A stretch of DNA of 64,000 bases from Takakia lepidozioides (taxonomy: Eukaryota > Streptophyta > Takakiopsida > Takakiales > Takakiaceae), in assembly GCA_030704615.1 (NCBI GenBank), contig CM060732.1:39349053-39413052 (forward strand). The letters run 5' to 3'. The notes below the pieces were generated by a model. That model ran no database searches. It was not told the DNA's origin and saw nothing but the letters and a program-made list of their open reading frames with translations. Shown here piece after piece: positions 1-10,960 of the stretch; within the stretch, counting starts at the first letter, position 1, and each line of letters begins with the position of its first letter. A program made the position numbers and the translations under genes.

Positions 1-536
1 TCCTTGAACCCACTCCAGTTCAAGGTTTCCGGGCTTGGGCCTCGGTTGTGAAGGCGTTTCTGCCACCATTGTTGAGCATAGCCCCTCAAATAGGTGGGAG
101 CCACTTCCACCCGATCCTCGTCACTCAACTTGGCCGCCCGGAAGTACTGCTCTAGCTCCAAGAGCCAGGTGTTGAGTGCCTTCCGATTTCGAACGCCCTC
201 GAAGGTGCCGGGTTCCTTAGGCTTCACCTTAAACTTTGCCTTAGTGGAAGTGGCATTAGCCGCCTTCAACACGTCTTTCAACGTCCCGCCAAATTGCGCC
301 AACAACCCTTCCCAAAAGGCTGCTGGCATGGGAGGCATCTCTTGGTTTTTCGGAGCTCTCAAGGATTCCTTGGGCTCCGACTCCTCGGATTCCTCCTGCT
401 CTTGAGCGACCTCGTTTTCAGAAACATTCATCGCTTCCTCAAACGGCCGCCTCGGTGACACGTCGCCTCCATCGGGCTCACCAGGATCATCATCTTTTGG
501 GCCGTTCCGCTTTCGCTTTGGCTTGCCCGACCCCAT
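1..536 (-). CDS. Ty3/Gypsy gag polyprotein, N-terminal part
   Basis: The minus strand is open from an ATG at 536 to the window edge (about 178 codons). It begins with a basic stretch (MGSGKPKRKR), then an acidic Glu/Ser-rich segment. A retrotransposon gag core follows: a KFKVKPKEPGTFEG segment, then LNTWLLELEQYFRAA and YLRGYAQQWW. The core (tryptophan helix, 'LELEQYF', 'YLRG.A..WW') is the Retrotrans_gag pattern of plant Ty3/Gypsy elements, whose product forms the virus-like particle. It starts about 40 bases inside a tRNA-Met-type primer-binding site and a 5' LTR, so the gene order fits. The rest of gag-pol lies outside the window to the left. I see no stop or frameshift in the visible part. 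Confidence 0.85.
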   Translation of the reverse strand, partial: MGSGKPKRKRNGPKDDDPGEPDGGDVSPRRPFEEAMNVSENEVAQEQEESEESEPKESLRAPKNQEMPPMPAAFWEGLLAQFGGTLKDVLKAANATSTKAKFKVKPKEPGTFEGVRNRKALNTWLLELEQYFRAAKLSDEDRVEVAPTYLRGYAQQWWQKRLHNRGPSPETLNWSGFK

Positions 537-577
537 GATGAGGCCAATCCCAAGGACGGTCGCGTACTGAACTCTAA

Positions 578-589
578 GCTCTGATACCA
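578..589 (-). other. Primer-binding site (initiator tRNA-Met)
   Basis: On the minus strand this reads TGGTATCAGAGC, the usual primer-binding site complementary to the 3' end of initiator tRNA-Met in plant LTR retrotransposons. It lies a few bases after the LTR end at 592 and about 40 bases before the gag ATG. Confidence 0.85.
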
Positions 590-591
590 AG

Positions 592-1194
592 TGTCGCGCA
601 CCTCACTTCGGTAAGCTCCCCTTCAAGTCATAGTTACTCGCTTTGATGCGCGCGCCTGACTCCCAACCTGGCCGCCCGAGCCAACTTGGAGCTTCGGCTG
701 CTCACCGGGACATAACGGTCCCCCTTCGCTTCCCTCTAAACCCTCCACCTATTTGGGACTAGGAGAATTCCCTTTGGTAGATGGCAGTCCGGAACAGCTC
801 CCCTCTCTTTGGTCGCTTTCCGGCTCGTTCGCTTACTCACTAGTTTTTGGTCACCAACGGGCTTGCACCGTTCTCGGGGTTACTACTCCCTATATATACT
901 TCTGTAGCTGTCCGCGGGGGTTTCATAACCAGCCATGCCATTTTATGGCGAACCACCACGAAAACCCTCGACTCCCGGTGATGAGTCGCGGTGAGTCTTG
1001 GCCCACTCATCACGGCCTCTATGGACCGTGATGAGTCCCAAGACTCCCCACGACTCCCACCACGAGGTCTCCGCCCCCATGGTGAGTCCTATGCCACCCC
1101 CACTAAGTCCCGCTAAGCTACCACCACCCCTTGTGGAGCTACCCCCACCGCAACCCGGTGTGCGGGGCTCCACCTAGTGAGCGCCTCCGCCTCC
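592..1194 (-). repeat. 5' LTR of Ty3/Gypsy element
   Basis: About 603 bases, matching the solo copy at 14849-15451 along its whole length in opposite orientation. That match fixes both ends. The minus-strand 3' end is CA next to the primer-binding site. The minus-strand 5' end should be TG but reads GG here, where the other copy has TGAGGCGG. A TATA-like TATATATA lies mid-LTR (about 890), and the central part has short imperfect repeats built on GTGATGAGTC and its complement. Confidence 0.8.
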
Positions 1195-1216
1195 TTGAGT
1201 GCCTTGGGCACTCAAG
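1194..1216. repeat. Short palindrome at LTR/HET-fragment junction
   Basis: CTTGAGTGCC (1194-1203) and its exact reverse complement (1207-1216) are separated by three bases. The palindrome sits at the outer edge of the LTR. The following 1217-1334 is unassigned spacer before the HET homology begins. Confidence 0.6.
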
Positions 1217-1334
1217 GGTGCTTCAGCCCCCCATACCTATCGCTGCCGATGCCCCCACTACAGGGGCAACCCCTCATGTGTCCCGACCCCCTGCCCTCAA
1301 GGCAAAGGGTCGCGACAGACGGCTTCGAAGAGCG

Positions 1335-1986
1335 GGCGACTCTAACCGATGAGGGACTATCCCTGAATTCGCCTGGACTCTTCATCCCAAAATCTGTCAC
1401 CGACCAAACAACCTTCTCCACCCAATTCACCGCCCATATCCCTCAAGCCGGTAGCCAGCCCCTCATCTTACAAATCAATGTCATCATCCCAGACCGGGAA
1501 AAGCTGCAGCAACCTCTTTATTGGGCACGGGGAGAGGACTACGCGGTCATAATGAGGACGACGTTCGAAGACAAGCGACGCGAGGAGGCTGAGGCCACCT
1601 TGGGCTTTCCCAGAAGAAAGGTGGAGACTAAAGATTTTTTGGAGAAAACGAATAACTTGCAAGCATCTTTAGGACGACCCTCGCACGACGCCGTGATCGG
1701 GATTGTCCGGGAGGTGAAGCGGGGTAGTGGAGATGGAGATGAGTACATACGCTTGCGCCATGAATGCCTCATAAGCGTTGTGTTGATGAATCCTTCCGCC
1801 TTGCTCGACGGCTCTCGGAAGGATGTCGAAGACGATGAATCGGTTGTCACTGGCGCTTTGGCGAAGGCTTCGGTTGGAGATGAAGATGACAAGGCAGGTA
1901 CCAATGGAGACGTGGGCAACGACGCCACTCATACTTCAATTCGGTGCGAATTTTTGCACAAGAAAACGAAGTGGTATCTTTTGTGA
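1335..1986 (+). pseudogene. HET-domain gene, C-terminal fragment (copy A)
   Basis: From about 1335 the sequence closely matches the 3' part of the longer HET gene at 43160-43812. It encodes the region after the HET core: segments FIPKSVTDQTTFSTQF, QPLYWARGEDYAVI and SLGRPSHDAVIGIVREVKR, and the C-terminus FLHKKTKWYLL. The frame is open throughout (stop at 1984-1986), including the place where the longer copy has a nonsense codon. The catalytic or recognition core (the 'YIAISHVW' half) is missing, so this is a 5'-truncated duplicate. An ORF runs back to 1177 into unrelated spacer, probably by chance. Alternative view: a chimeric gene using an upstream start. I think that is unlikely without expression data. 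Confidence 0.7.
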
Positions 1987-2335
1987 AACTCGTGGAACTT
2001 GGCTATTACACAATATTTTTTCTTAGCTACAAGTATGGTATATTTGCATCTTGAGACTTCTACAAGCCATACTTCGGAGGTATTACTTTTATATGTTTCA
2101 TAGACATGCCAACAATATTTATGGCGAGAGCATTGTTCTAATTTTTGGCGAATTTTTATATTTTTTACCTCTTAAAATATAATATAATATTCTGTCGTAA
2201 ATTCATGTTTTTCAATGGATGATACCTCCAAACTTGTCCAAATACAATGAACATAATGGATGAATGTGTCAAATATGGATGATATGAATGGATGCTAGTA
2301 CACAGGATGATGATTCTATCCAAATTTCAGTGGAT
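1987..2335 (+). repeat. Duplicated 3' flank of HET gene, AT-rich
   Basis: Continues the duplication with 43813-44138 at high identity. It contains AATATAAT-type runs and short ATGGATGA-type repeats. Its far end also resembles, in inverted orientation, the segment at 38765-38960 (TTCTATCCAAATTT, ATGGCTATTT, GCCACT.GTGCTATTTT), so it belongs to a dispersed repeat. Confidence 0.65.
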
Positions 2336-4076
2336 GAACAGACAATATGGCTATTTCCTACAAAATTCAGTAGCCACTCGTGCTATTTTCCAAATTTCAA
2401 AAACAAATCGCCAGGGCGAGAGCCACTCTATAATTAAATAATTGTAGGATTTTCGGTTTGTAGCTATCTACTACTTTTAGCACTCCTACTTCAGACTTCC
2501 CCCATTTTACATGCATCCTGCTCATCCCCACTAGAGCTTCCCTTATACTAGTGTTTGCTATCGCCGCAGCAGCTATGGCCGCCACTTGTCTGTTGCATCT
2601 TCTGGCTCTCGTTCTTGTGCACCACCTGTAGCTGCTTCTTCCCTTCACAACTTTCCCCCCTTCTTATTCTTTTTAAGATCTCTCTTCTATGATTTACAAG
2701 GTACTTCTCCATGTTTTTGGCCTGTTATGAAATCGCGTTGCCCGAAAGTGTATGCTGCTCCCTTTCCTCCTTACGGTTCTACTCGCAAGCTTGTTCATGA
2801 TCGCCTGCGTGCTTGGACAAGCCTTTCACTTGTCCTTTTGGTCTTCTCCGATGGGGCCTTGGGTGCTGGCCGACCAAACGAGGGGGGCAGATACAATGCC
2901 TCATGTTTCACAGAATAGACAGGAAATCGAAAGCATATGATCTGAAACTTAGAACACGTGTATTTTACTTTTTAAGCATGTTACGTTTCATCTTCTCCCT
3001 AGTGGGTTGAAACTCCATGGAACAAAGTAGACAGGAAAGTGATGAAGACATTGTCGATATCCGAATATCTTGATCCCCCCATCACAATGTTGCGAGATTT
3101 TTGTATTATTACAATTCGAGAACATGGTCTCTTGGACTACACTACAACATGATTATCCTGACTATTACTGGTATTGGATTCAGAAAGATCTGAATGTAGT
3201 AACATAAAATGAGTTTACCTAGCTGGTAACATAGATGTATTGTAATTTGTTTAGTCTTGTGGACGCATTTGTGTGTATAATTTGATGAAAATACCAGAAA
3301 TCATCTTTCTATGAAGAAATCAGGATTATTCTAGCGACGACCCAAGGTCGGAAGCTAGTTTAGCGTAGAGCAGGAATAGGGTGCCATAGTGCCTCGTCAT
3401 CGTTGCCACGTTATTGTCGTCATCAAGTTTTTGGGAACATGCCCAAAATGCCCGAAAAATTAAAAAATAACTTCTTGAACTGTACTTCGTCGAGACTCAC
3501 CCTTTTCCTCCTTGCTTTTGTTTGTTTGTTGTCCAAAGGAGAGAGAGAGAGAGAGCGAATCTACTCTAAGATTATGTTTTCCCTAGATTTGGCAAGAGAG
3601 TAGTTATGGCTGCTGAAGGCAAGGACACACCTTCCAACTTGGTTATGCTAGTCCTATTTGCAATGGCCCAGAAAGGTGAGTTTATTTTTTCCCCTCAAGA
3701 CCACAATTTCAGAGCTAGTGTTTCCTTGGAAATAAAATGAAGTAAACATACGTTGAACTATTTGTAAGACTTGAATCCATCACAATGAACTAGTCTTAGT
3801 GTCGAGCAGGAATAGAGTGCCATAGTGCCACGCCATTTTCAGCAATGTCATCATCGTCTTTTTTTGAGCTGCCCTGAAGAAAACCAAAAGACCGATGTTT
3901 TTTAAAAACATATTCTTGTTAATCATCGGCAGCCGCCACACCATCGCGATCTTTTTTCTGAATCTGTGAATTTCCCAAAAGAAAAACTGAATCATTTCAT
4001 AGAATCATTTTTGTCAAATCTGCTTTAATATTACTTTATTTTTTTGATATTTTGATAATAAGATAGTAGAGCTTGT
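2336..4076. other. Intergenic, no supported gene
   Basis: Several short open frames occur (for example 2586-2918 and 2752-2940), but none shows a recognisable domain. A possible first exon lies at 3606-3675: an ATG opens 23 codons beginning MAAEGKDTPSNLVMLVLF and ends at a good donor (AAAG|GTGAGT). No partner exon was found. A short GA run lies at about 3540-3556. Confidence 0.4.
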
Positions 4077-4080
4077 TTAA

Positions 4081-4810
4081 CCCTTAAGTTCCCAAGCCCT
4101 TTTTTGACTTTTTACCAATTTAGGGTACCCAGCTGCAGTAAACGTACCCAAAAATGAGCCAAGTCCACCGTGGAAATTGTGAGATTATAACGGTGGCCCG
4201 GACCTCAAATATCAGGTCCCAAAGAAAAAGTGAGAAAGAAATTGGTTTGACCAAATCAAAGCCTAGCTTTATCCAATTTTGCTTGCCCCAAGACCCACCA
4301 TTTCCAAATCAACAGTGGAGTGGCTATGACCCCACTAAATTGCAGGTCCAACTGATTTTTTCACCTATGCTTGCTTTGCATGCAATTACATAGGGGTTGA
4401 AATCTCAAAATTGACAAGAGAAAATGTGCCTCCAAATGAAGTACTTTTTTTTCTACAAATTTTTTAAAAGCCAATGGTGGATGTGTGTATGTAATGCTCA
4501 CACACCACAAGGTGAAGTGCTTTTTCCAAAATTTCTAATTTTCTGCCAAAAATGGCCTTTGGAGTGCAATCTGTTTTGGCTTTGTTAACCTGCCACACCA
4601 ACGGTCAACAAGCCCTTTTTAGGCCCAAAACGTAAATGAGAGATCTAAGATATTTTTTGTAGGTCGTAGTTTTATTTATTTATTTATTTGGCATGATACT
4701 CGCAACAAATTCTTTGTCATTATGGGGCTAGGCTTTATCCAGATATGCAAAAATTAGGTCAAACTGCAAATTCAAAGTGACCCGATTCAGGTCCCTTGGG
4801 AACTTAAGGG
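4081..4810. mobile_element. Non-autonomous piggyBac-like element (730 bp)
   Basis: The ends are exact inverted repeats: CCCTTAAGTTCCCAAG at 4081-4096 and its reverse complement at 4795-4810. Both are directly flanked by TTAA (4077-4080 and 4811-4814). TTAA target duplication with ends beginning CCC is the hallmark of the piggyBac superfamily. The interior has no transposase and only short chance ORFs, so it would be non-autonomous. The TTAA plus inverted repeat is seen directly; the superfamily is inferred. A caveat is that TTAA also extends the inverted repeat itself, so a longer repeat with a different target site is possible. Confidence 0.6.
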
Positions 4811-4814
4811 TTAA

Positions 4815-5389
4815 GTGTTTTTTCTGAAAAGAAACAAAATAAACTATGCCTGATTTGACCTGAAGAATTATCTTAAATGCTCATACGTATGTACTGTAAA
4901 TTGTGTCTGACTGTCCTACAACATCAGTGTTTTGATAAGTTCCTTACATGACAATCTGCAATTAGTATAATCTTCAATCCAAACATGTGGGAAATCGATC
5001 CTCGCCCCAATACTATAGTTTGACATCTTGTCATTAGTAGTGATGCCAGAGCAACGCTGAGCCCTAGTTTATTGGCTCCTCTTCAGAATAAAGAGGAGAC
5101 TACACATTAGTGTCAAAAATCGCTAAGTCCCTGTTGTGCCTTCCCCAGGTGTCACCTCATCTCCTATGTTAAACCTCCAGGTAGCACCTCCCTTAAGTAA
5201 CATCTCTCTTATTGATCAATTTATGAAGAATAAATTGATGATCTTCTCAAATTTATTATGAATAAAAGTAAATTTAACTATTCAAAACTGTGAGGAGCCA
5301 TACGCAACTACGGTAGCTACTTGTTTACATAAAACCCACATGTTTTAATTAATGTATTGCGATAGTACATGTAAATATGATAATGCTAA
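4815..5389. other. Intergenic, AT-rich
   Basis: No open frame with recognisable content. An uninformative stretch between two small inverted-repeat elements. Confidence 0.5.
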
Positions 5390-5983
5390 TATAGGGCCCA
5401 CCCCCGAAAGGGGCAGTAGCCGTGAGGCGAAGTGGCTCTTAGTTACGCCGGTTTCCGCCGGAGTTATTGCAGCCTTCGGGCACCCAAAAGGGTTTTATTT
5501 TTTTTCCCTTCAATAATGTTAATAAAGCTCCAAAGGGCTTCCTCCCCTTTCTCTAAGATAATTTTCTTTAAAAAAAAACTATTATTATATTATGAATACA
5601 CATTAACAAACTCTAGAATATATGAAAATTTAAAAACATATTCCTGCCGAAGCAAGCCTAATTTATGATGTCACTTTACCCAAGGAACTATTATGTTGAA
5701 CTTTGAATCCATCACATTTTTTTGGATATTGTTTACTGAAGTCATCACTAGTAGCGCGGAGCAATGCAAAGCCCAAGATGAAGTGGAAATTGAGAGAGAG
5801 AGTAAGGCAGCAGACGATCAACTAAATTACCACCACTCGGTAGTTGAGTTGGATTGAGCACTGAGTGCCACCCATATGATTCTAGGTGTCGGGTGTGGTA
5901 AAGAGAGAAGATGCAAGCACTGCCCAGCGTACTAAGAGCCACTTCACCTTTCATCTACAATCCTTTTTGAGGGTGGCCCTATA
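5390..5983. mobile_element. MITE-like element with ~60 bp imperfect inverted ends
   Basis: The left end (TATAGGGCCCACCC..., then GCGAAGTGGCTCTTAG at about 5427) and the right end in reverse complement (TATAGGGCCACCC..., then GTGAAGTGGCTCTTAG) align over about 60 bases. The interior is AT-rich without a gene. It includes a TTTTTTTTCCCTTCAATAAT stretch also found at about 22640, so another repeat may be nested in it. No convincing target duplication was found. A third copy of one end (AAGAGCCACTTCACCGT...) lies at 11133-11170. Confidence 0.6.
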
Positions 5984-6299
5984 CCACCCCCTATATTTTG
6001 CATAGTGGGCGTGGTATTATCTTCTCCTCTTTCTCTTGGCAGTGTTGCTTGAGCCTTGTGGTGGGTGCCTCACGCGAGGTGATTTTGAAAGACCCTATTA
6101 TTCTCTACTCTCGCTGTAATGAAAGGCACCTGATTTGTGATCGGTCTCTCCAAGGTGTTTCTCTTAAGAATAAAATAATAATAAAATCGTACATAGTATT
6201 GAACTTCTCATTGAACAATATTAGGGTCTTGAATAATAAAGATCCTGTCAGGTTGTACTGCGGCGATAATGTGTGTTATTAAATATATATTTTGTCGAA
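5984..6299. other. Intergenic, no gene seen
   Basis: Contains a 94-codon chance ORF (5998-6282) with no recognisable domain. Confidence 0.4.
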
Positions 6300-6492
6300 G
6301 GGGTCTGCCAGTCCGCTCATCGGTCTGCTGGAGAGTGCGCCTAGTTCGCTCGTCGGTATGCTCGTCGGTCTGCTCGAGGGTCTGTCGGTCTGCTGGAGGA
6401 GGGTCTGCCCAGTCCGCTCGTCGGTCTGCTGGAGGTCATGCCAGTTGCTAGAAGGTTGGAGTCAGTCTGTTGGAGGGTCTGCCCAATCCGCT
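6300..6492 (+). repeat. Imperfect GGTCTGCTGGAGG minisatellite
   Basis: Irregular repeats of TCGGTCTGCTGGAG, GGTCTGCC and CCGCTCGTCGGTCTGC run through this stretch. Open frames across it encode only Ser/Val/Cys-rich repeats and are probably not genes. Confidence 0.55.
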
Positions 6493-6711
6493 AGAAGGGC
6501 CGAGGCGGTAAATGAACAAGGACTTAGAAAAAATTCAGAATCTGGCCGACCTAGTGAATGGCAGTTGGCTTATGAGCTCACCCGATGGGCCATACTCGCG
6601 GGGCCCATAAGTGCATTCAAGACCCTAATATTAAAAAATGAGAGGCGAGTACTGATGCACAATTTGTTTGCCGAAGAAATAGCACGTCGTCGATGTTTCA
6701 TACTCTAGTTT

Positions 6712-6815
6712 TTTTTTTTCTCAAAACAAAAACCATCAGCGCCAATGAACAAATTAAAGGGTGATAAAAAAAACTCACAGAGCCATGAAGGCTTACAACC
6801 TAGACTAAGTTAGTA
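6712..6815 (-). repeat. LINE 3'-end-like fragment
   Basis: A T run on the plus strand is followed by text resembling the LINE ends near 8660 and 22200 (A-rich block, then ACTCACAGAGCCATGA). It probably marks the tail of a minus-strand LINE fragment. Weak evidence. Confidence 0.35.
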
Positions 6816-6890
6816 TCGGTTAATCCTATAGGAGGTTCCACTATTTTCAAGAAAATTAATCTACCAGCATCCCATGACCCATGAGGAGAA

Positions 6891-8000
6891 ATGGAGAAGC
6901 ATGTGCACTGCAGCAAGTGTGGGGAAGCCTTCACCCGTGAAGAGCTAGGCAAGCACATGAAGGTGTTCCATGAGCCTCTCAAGTGTGGGTGCGGGGAAGT
7001 TCTTGAGATGGAGGAGATGGTAAGCCATTCCATTTAAACCCATGTGAAGCAAAGTTACTTGTCGATAAGGATTCTCTTGAAGATGTATATGGAAACATCT
7101 CTTTTGTGGAGCTGAAATGTGACTACAGCCAGGAGCTGAAGGTAAGATGAGGGTAGCAGCATGTCACCATCTGTCTCTGTCATGGCACCTGGAGATGGTC
7201 AATTAATCTCAAAGAAACATAGCCGATTAGTGACTGAAGCCAAGTAAATTGCAAAACTCTTTGATCTTACCATGGAAATGGAGGAGAGCTAAGCAGGAGT
7301 ACACTGATTGCAGGTTAAGCATCGCGCCACGTCTTGCCCGCAGCGCATGATTATGTGCCGCTTTTGTGGAGATTTGTTCCAAGCAGGCACTGTTGCAAAA
7401 AATATGCGCGACGGACTAAGGGGGCTGACTCATCATGAAAGTTCATGTGGGGCTCGAACTGCTGCTTGTGATACCTGTGGCCGTGCAATTATGCTGAAGG
7501 AGATGGACCTTCATAGAGCTGCAGCTCATGGAGGCCAGCAGTCAATGGTAGATGTATCTGCATCAGCTAACCGGGGTTTGGTGGCTGGCTCTATTGGTCA
7601 GAAAACTTCTATCTTCTCCGTTGATGCTTCACCAGAAGCGAATTGGGCTGGGAGCCTTATGGCAAACCATACGGCAAACCAGGTTGCAGGCCTTGCAGTC
7701 AATCAGGTGATCAATCAGGCAGCAAACCACATGCAAAAGCAAATGGAGTGCCCCATTTGTGGGATACAATTTGGAGGGGCAGATGGAGAGACACGACTGA
7801 ACTTGCACTTAGACAACGAGCATTTTTCTCCTCAGGCTTCTGCCGGAATGGACATCGATACTGTCCCTTCCACCTCATCAATCATACCAACCCATACTGA
7901 AAGCACAACAAGGAGAACATTGTCTGTCTCGTGCCCTATTTGTGGTATGGCTATTCACAATGAGCGTGATCTCAATTCCCACATTGACCTGGTGCATTAA
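6891..8000 (+). CDS. TRAF-type / C2H2 zinc-finger protein
   Basis: Two exons, 6891-7019 and 7314-8000, joined in phase 0 across a GT-AG intron (ATG|GTAAGC ... TTGCAG|GTTAAG), give about 271 residues. The first exon has CSKCGEAFTREELGKHMKVF (a CxxC-H finger) and CGCGEVLEMEEM. The second continues VKHRATSCPQRMIMCRFCGD, then CGARTAACDTCGRAI. This is the TRAF-type finger array of plant TRAFD1/XAF1-like proteins. A low-complexity Ala/Asn/Gln linker follows, then two C2H2 fingers (CPICGIQFGG...HLDNEH and CPICGMAI...HIDLVH) up to the stop. An in-frame TGA lies nine bases before the ATG, so either this is the start or an upstream exon joins just before it. Family members usually have another finger at the N-terminus, so one exon may be missing. 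Exact function unknown. Confidence 0.7.
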
Positions 8001-8650
8001 GATGTGAATTATCTTCATTGCTCTATACACACTACCCACAGTTGGACATGATTTACTCACCGTCAGCATACCTCTCTCAGGGATTGCAACATGGGCTGGA
8101 CAGCTCCCAGAATGTTTTGCACATTGTGGTCAATGTCAATGTGCAAGTCTATGCAATATTGCTTGCAGCTGTAGCCTTAGTTGGGGAAGAGAAACCCCAT
8201 TATTGTTACTTGGCCTGATGGGCTTGTGGATAATGATCTTTGCATACTCAAGCCTCAAGTGGGCAACTGAGCAGGTGCGGATGTTGGTTTCCTTCTTTGT
8301 TGGCCCTGTGCCCAGGCAGAAGGGATTTGGATATTTTATTCTGGGGATCAATTTTTCACGGAACGAGTTAGTTGAAGACAAGTGTAGATGCATCCCATCC
8401 GTATTTACAGACGAACATGCCAAAAATGCGGCGATCCATTGGTGCCGGTCTCTTCATCTCTTATTGCCCCATAGATAAGTTTACTGAAGATATCACATTT
8501 GCGTAAAAAACTATAAACCTGCACCATTTGCCATTTGTACCCAGTTTGGCAGATCTGCACATGCACCAAAGTTTCTGCTTATTGTCGAGGACAATTCATG
8601 AGATTGCCAGCAATTGTCATTCAGCCCACATTCTGAACCGCGCACAAATT
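8001..8650. other. 3' flank of zinc-finger gene
   Basis: Probably 3' UTR and intergenic. The 8203-8478 frame has a hydrophobic start but no family I recognise. Nothing else supported. Confidence 0.4.
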
Positions 8651-10960
8651 CATGTCGCCCTGTAAAACTTTATAAAAAGGTAAGGAAAAAATAATCTCAC
8701 AAGAGCCATGACGGCAAAGAATAGAGGTTCCACTCATAACCAGCAGACGATGAAGGGGCAAAGCCCAAAGATAGAAGGGAGCTAAAGAGAAGCAGTAAAA
8801 CTACATTACGACGATTCCATTGGAACATGAACCAAAAGAAGCCAACAGTCATAAGGAAAGATGAAGGGGGTGAGTCCAAAGACAAAAGAGAGCTACCAAA
8901 GAAGCACGGCAACTATATGCTACCACGCTTTCTTTTGGGAGCATCAAAAGATAATTGAGCCTTAGATTTTCCTTTTCTAAGACTACGCTTATGCCTCCAA
9001 TTAACCTCGTCAAGAGGTGAACTCTTAGCACTGACGGAGCTGCACACCACTTTCAGGGATATATAGATATATATATCTATTGGCAATTGCAGCTGAAAAT
9101 GGTGTCGCCTTGTTTGCAATATGCAGCATAGGTCAGTAGTTGACAGTCCTACCTATTCATTGAAGCCATGTGCTCTTCTTTCATAATGGGGTCTAATTTC
9201 ATCATACTTTACATGTCTATTCCCACCATTATAGGTTCAGAGGGATAGGTGCCGTTTCTTCGACCGCCCGTCCTGTGCCATTTGCTGACATGGCGTGAGC
9301 GTGGGCTCACGCCATGTCAGCCCCGCGTGAGCGTGCGCTCACCGCTCACGCCGTAGCGTTGTTCCATTCTCCAGGGTAAAATTGGAGAATGCTCACTGGA
9401 GTAGAAAGGAACCAGAAGAAGGTATTCCTTTAATGGTGAAGCTCAATGGGGGGATGGGATTAGATTTATCAGAGGTTGGCAACAAGGTTGACTGTGTGCG
9501 GGCAAGATAAGACACCATTACCATTGACATAAAAACCAATGCCTGAGATGCTGCTTTGAGTAAAAGAAATCGCATAAACAGCGTTAGCCCATCCGAGAAC
9601 CCAAGCCATTTGGGAGTTTTAATAAGATGCCGCTGGGAGAGGAGGTCAGTCCATCTTTGGGGAGGTTACCCATAATGGTTTCCCATCCCAAGTTGACCCT
9701 CTTAGCAAGAACCCAACAACAACTTCATGAATTGAGATTGGAGAGGACGAGTTCAGATCCCAAAAGTGCAGAAGGTGAGCTAGTCCTGCAGGCTCCCAAT
9801 GAGAATCTTTCTGTGCAACGCACGATCCTCGGAGTCCCGATTATAATTCCCAAAAAGAGGCTGCCTAACGACTTTAGCGAAAGAAGAAGGCTGAGTTTGA
9901 AACAGAAAGCCATGCAGCTTGCACCAAGCAGCCCAGATAGATTGCCAGGCTTTCGAGCCAACAGCAGGGGTAACGTTAGACTTGTCTCCTTGCACCGTCC
10001 ACTTCAGTGAGGGTGGCCAAAGGGGACTTGCAGAAGGGCTTGCTGCAGCCAAAATGATGCTTTACCAGCCTACTCCAAGAGCTGGAAAGGTGCATGAAGA
10101 CTCTTGGCACCCACTTTGCCAATAAAGCAATAATTTGGGATTGTGGGTCCAGAAGACCCAAAACACCATGCTTCCATTTTTGACAAATCTGGTTCCAACT
10201 AACCAAAGCCCTCTTATTCGCAGAGGCAGTAGTGGCTCCCCAAATAAAGTTCCTTACTAAAGATTTGATATTTTTAATGATGGAGGTCCCAGGAGCCCAT
10301 ACTAAAGCGATGAACCACGAATAAGCATAATTTGATTGGCCACCAAGGCCCTACCAACCATCGTTAAGTGCAAGGAACTTCAGTAGGAAAGTTTTCCTTT
10401 AAGTCTGGAGAGAACGGCTGCAGCAAAACGACAGTCATCATTATGCTCATATCCAATATGATGTCCCAGACACCCGTGAGACTGCCCGTAGTAAGCCATT
10501 TCAACCCCAAATCTGATCCCCACGGAGCACAATGATTGGCTCTATTATCGTCATACAGACTACTCAAGATCCCCATCAATTTCTCCCAATTGATTTTCAA
10601 GCCAGAAGCGTCGCAAAAACATCCAAGAGAATCCACGGTAGAGCTCACATTGGAAACTGGAAGAATTATCAATGTAGAAGGTGCTCCGTGCTGGACAATT
10701 CGGAAAGAGGGGAATCCAGTTGATTGGAGAAAAGCGCAACGAAATGAGAAGCAGTCTGATCCACAACCATATCTTTGGGTTTGGCAATAACATTGCCCTG
10801 AGCATCGGTGATGAAGCTGATTAGAGAGGCCGCTCGTTTTTGCTTTTTTGAAAGAAGTACGCATTCATTTTCTCCCCTTTCACAGAACAGTTGGCTCCAT
10901 AAGTACATGCCTCCCAACGCTGAATTTCGGTGCATGGAGGACCCAAAACTTTCCCTACAT
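8650..10960 (-). mobile_element. Decayed L1-like LINE, 5'-truncated
   Basis: On the minus strand broken frames preserve plant LINE ORF2 pieces in the expected order. About 10935-10700 holds YLWSQLF...RGENECVLLSKKQKR and VVDQTASHFVALFS. About 10600 holds ASGLKINWEKLMGIL, the 'GL.INW.KS' stretch after the RT active site. About 10150 holds LGLLDPQSQIIALLAKWV, the post-RT region. The RT catalytic core itself is deleted or unrecognisable. The 3' end near 8650-8710 resembles the LINE tail at 22200-22330. Many stops and shifts: inactive. Confidence 0.65.
9284..9321. repeat. Perfect 17-bp hairpin
   Basis: GCTGACATGGCGTGAGC (9284-9300) and its exact reverse complement (9305-9321) flank a four-base loop. 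Further GCGTGAGC/GCTCAC blocks follow to about 9352. It lies within the 3' part of the LINE remnant. Confidence 0.8.

Noticed and set aside
3606-3675. First exon of the zinc-finger gene at 6.9 kb
   Set aside because: It has an ATG and a good donor but no Cys/His content, and its phase (1) does not suit a direct join to 6891.
6269-6708. Ser/Val-rich ORFs with repeats
   Set aside because: Low-complexity minisatellite; no domain, no splice context.
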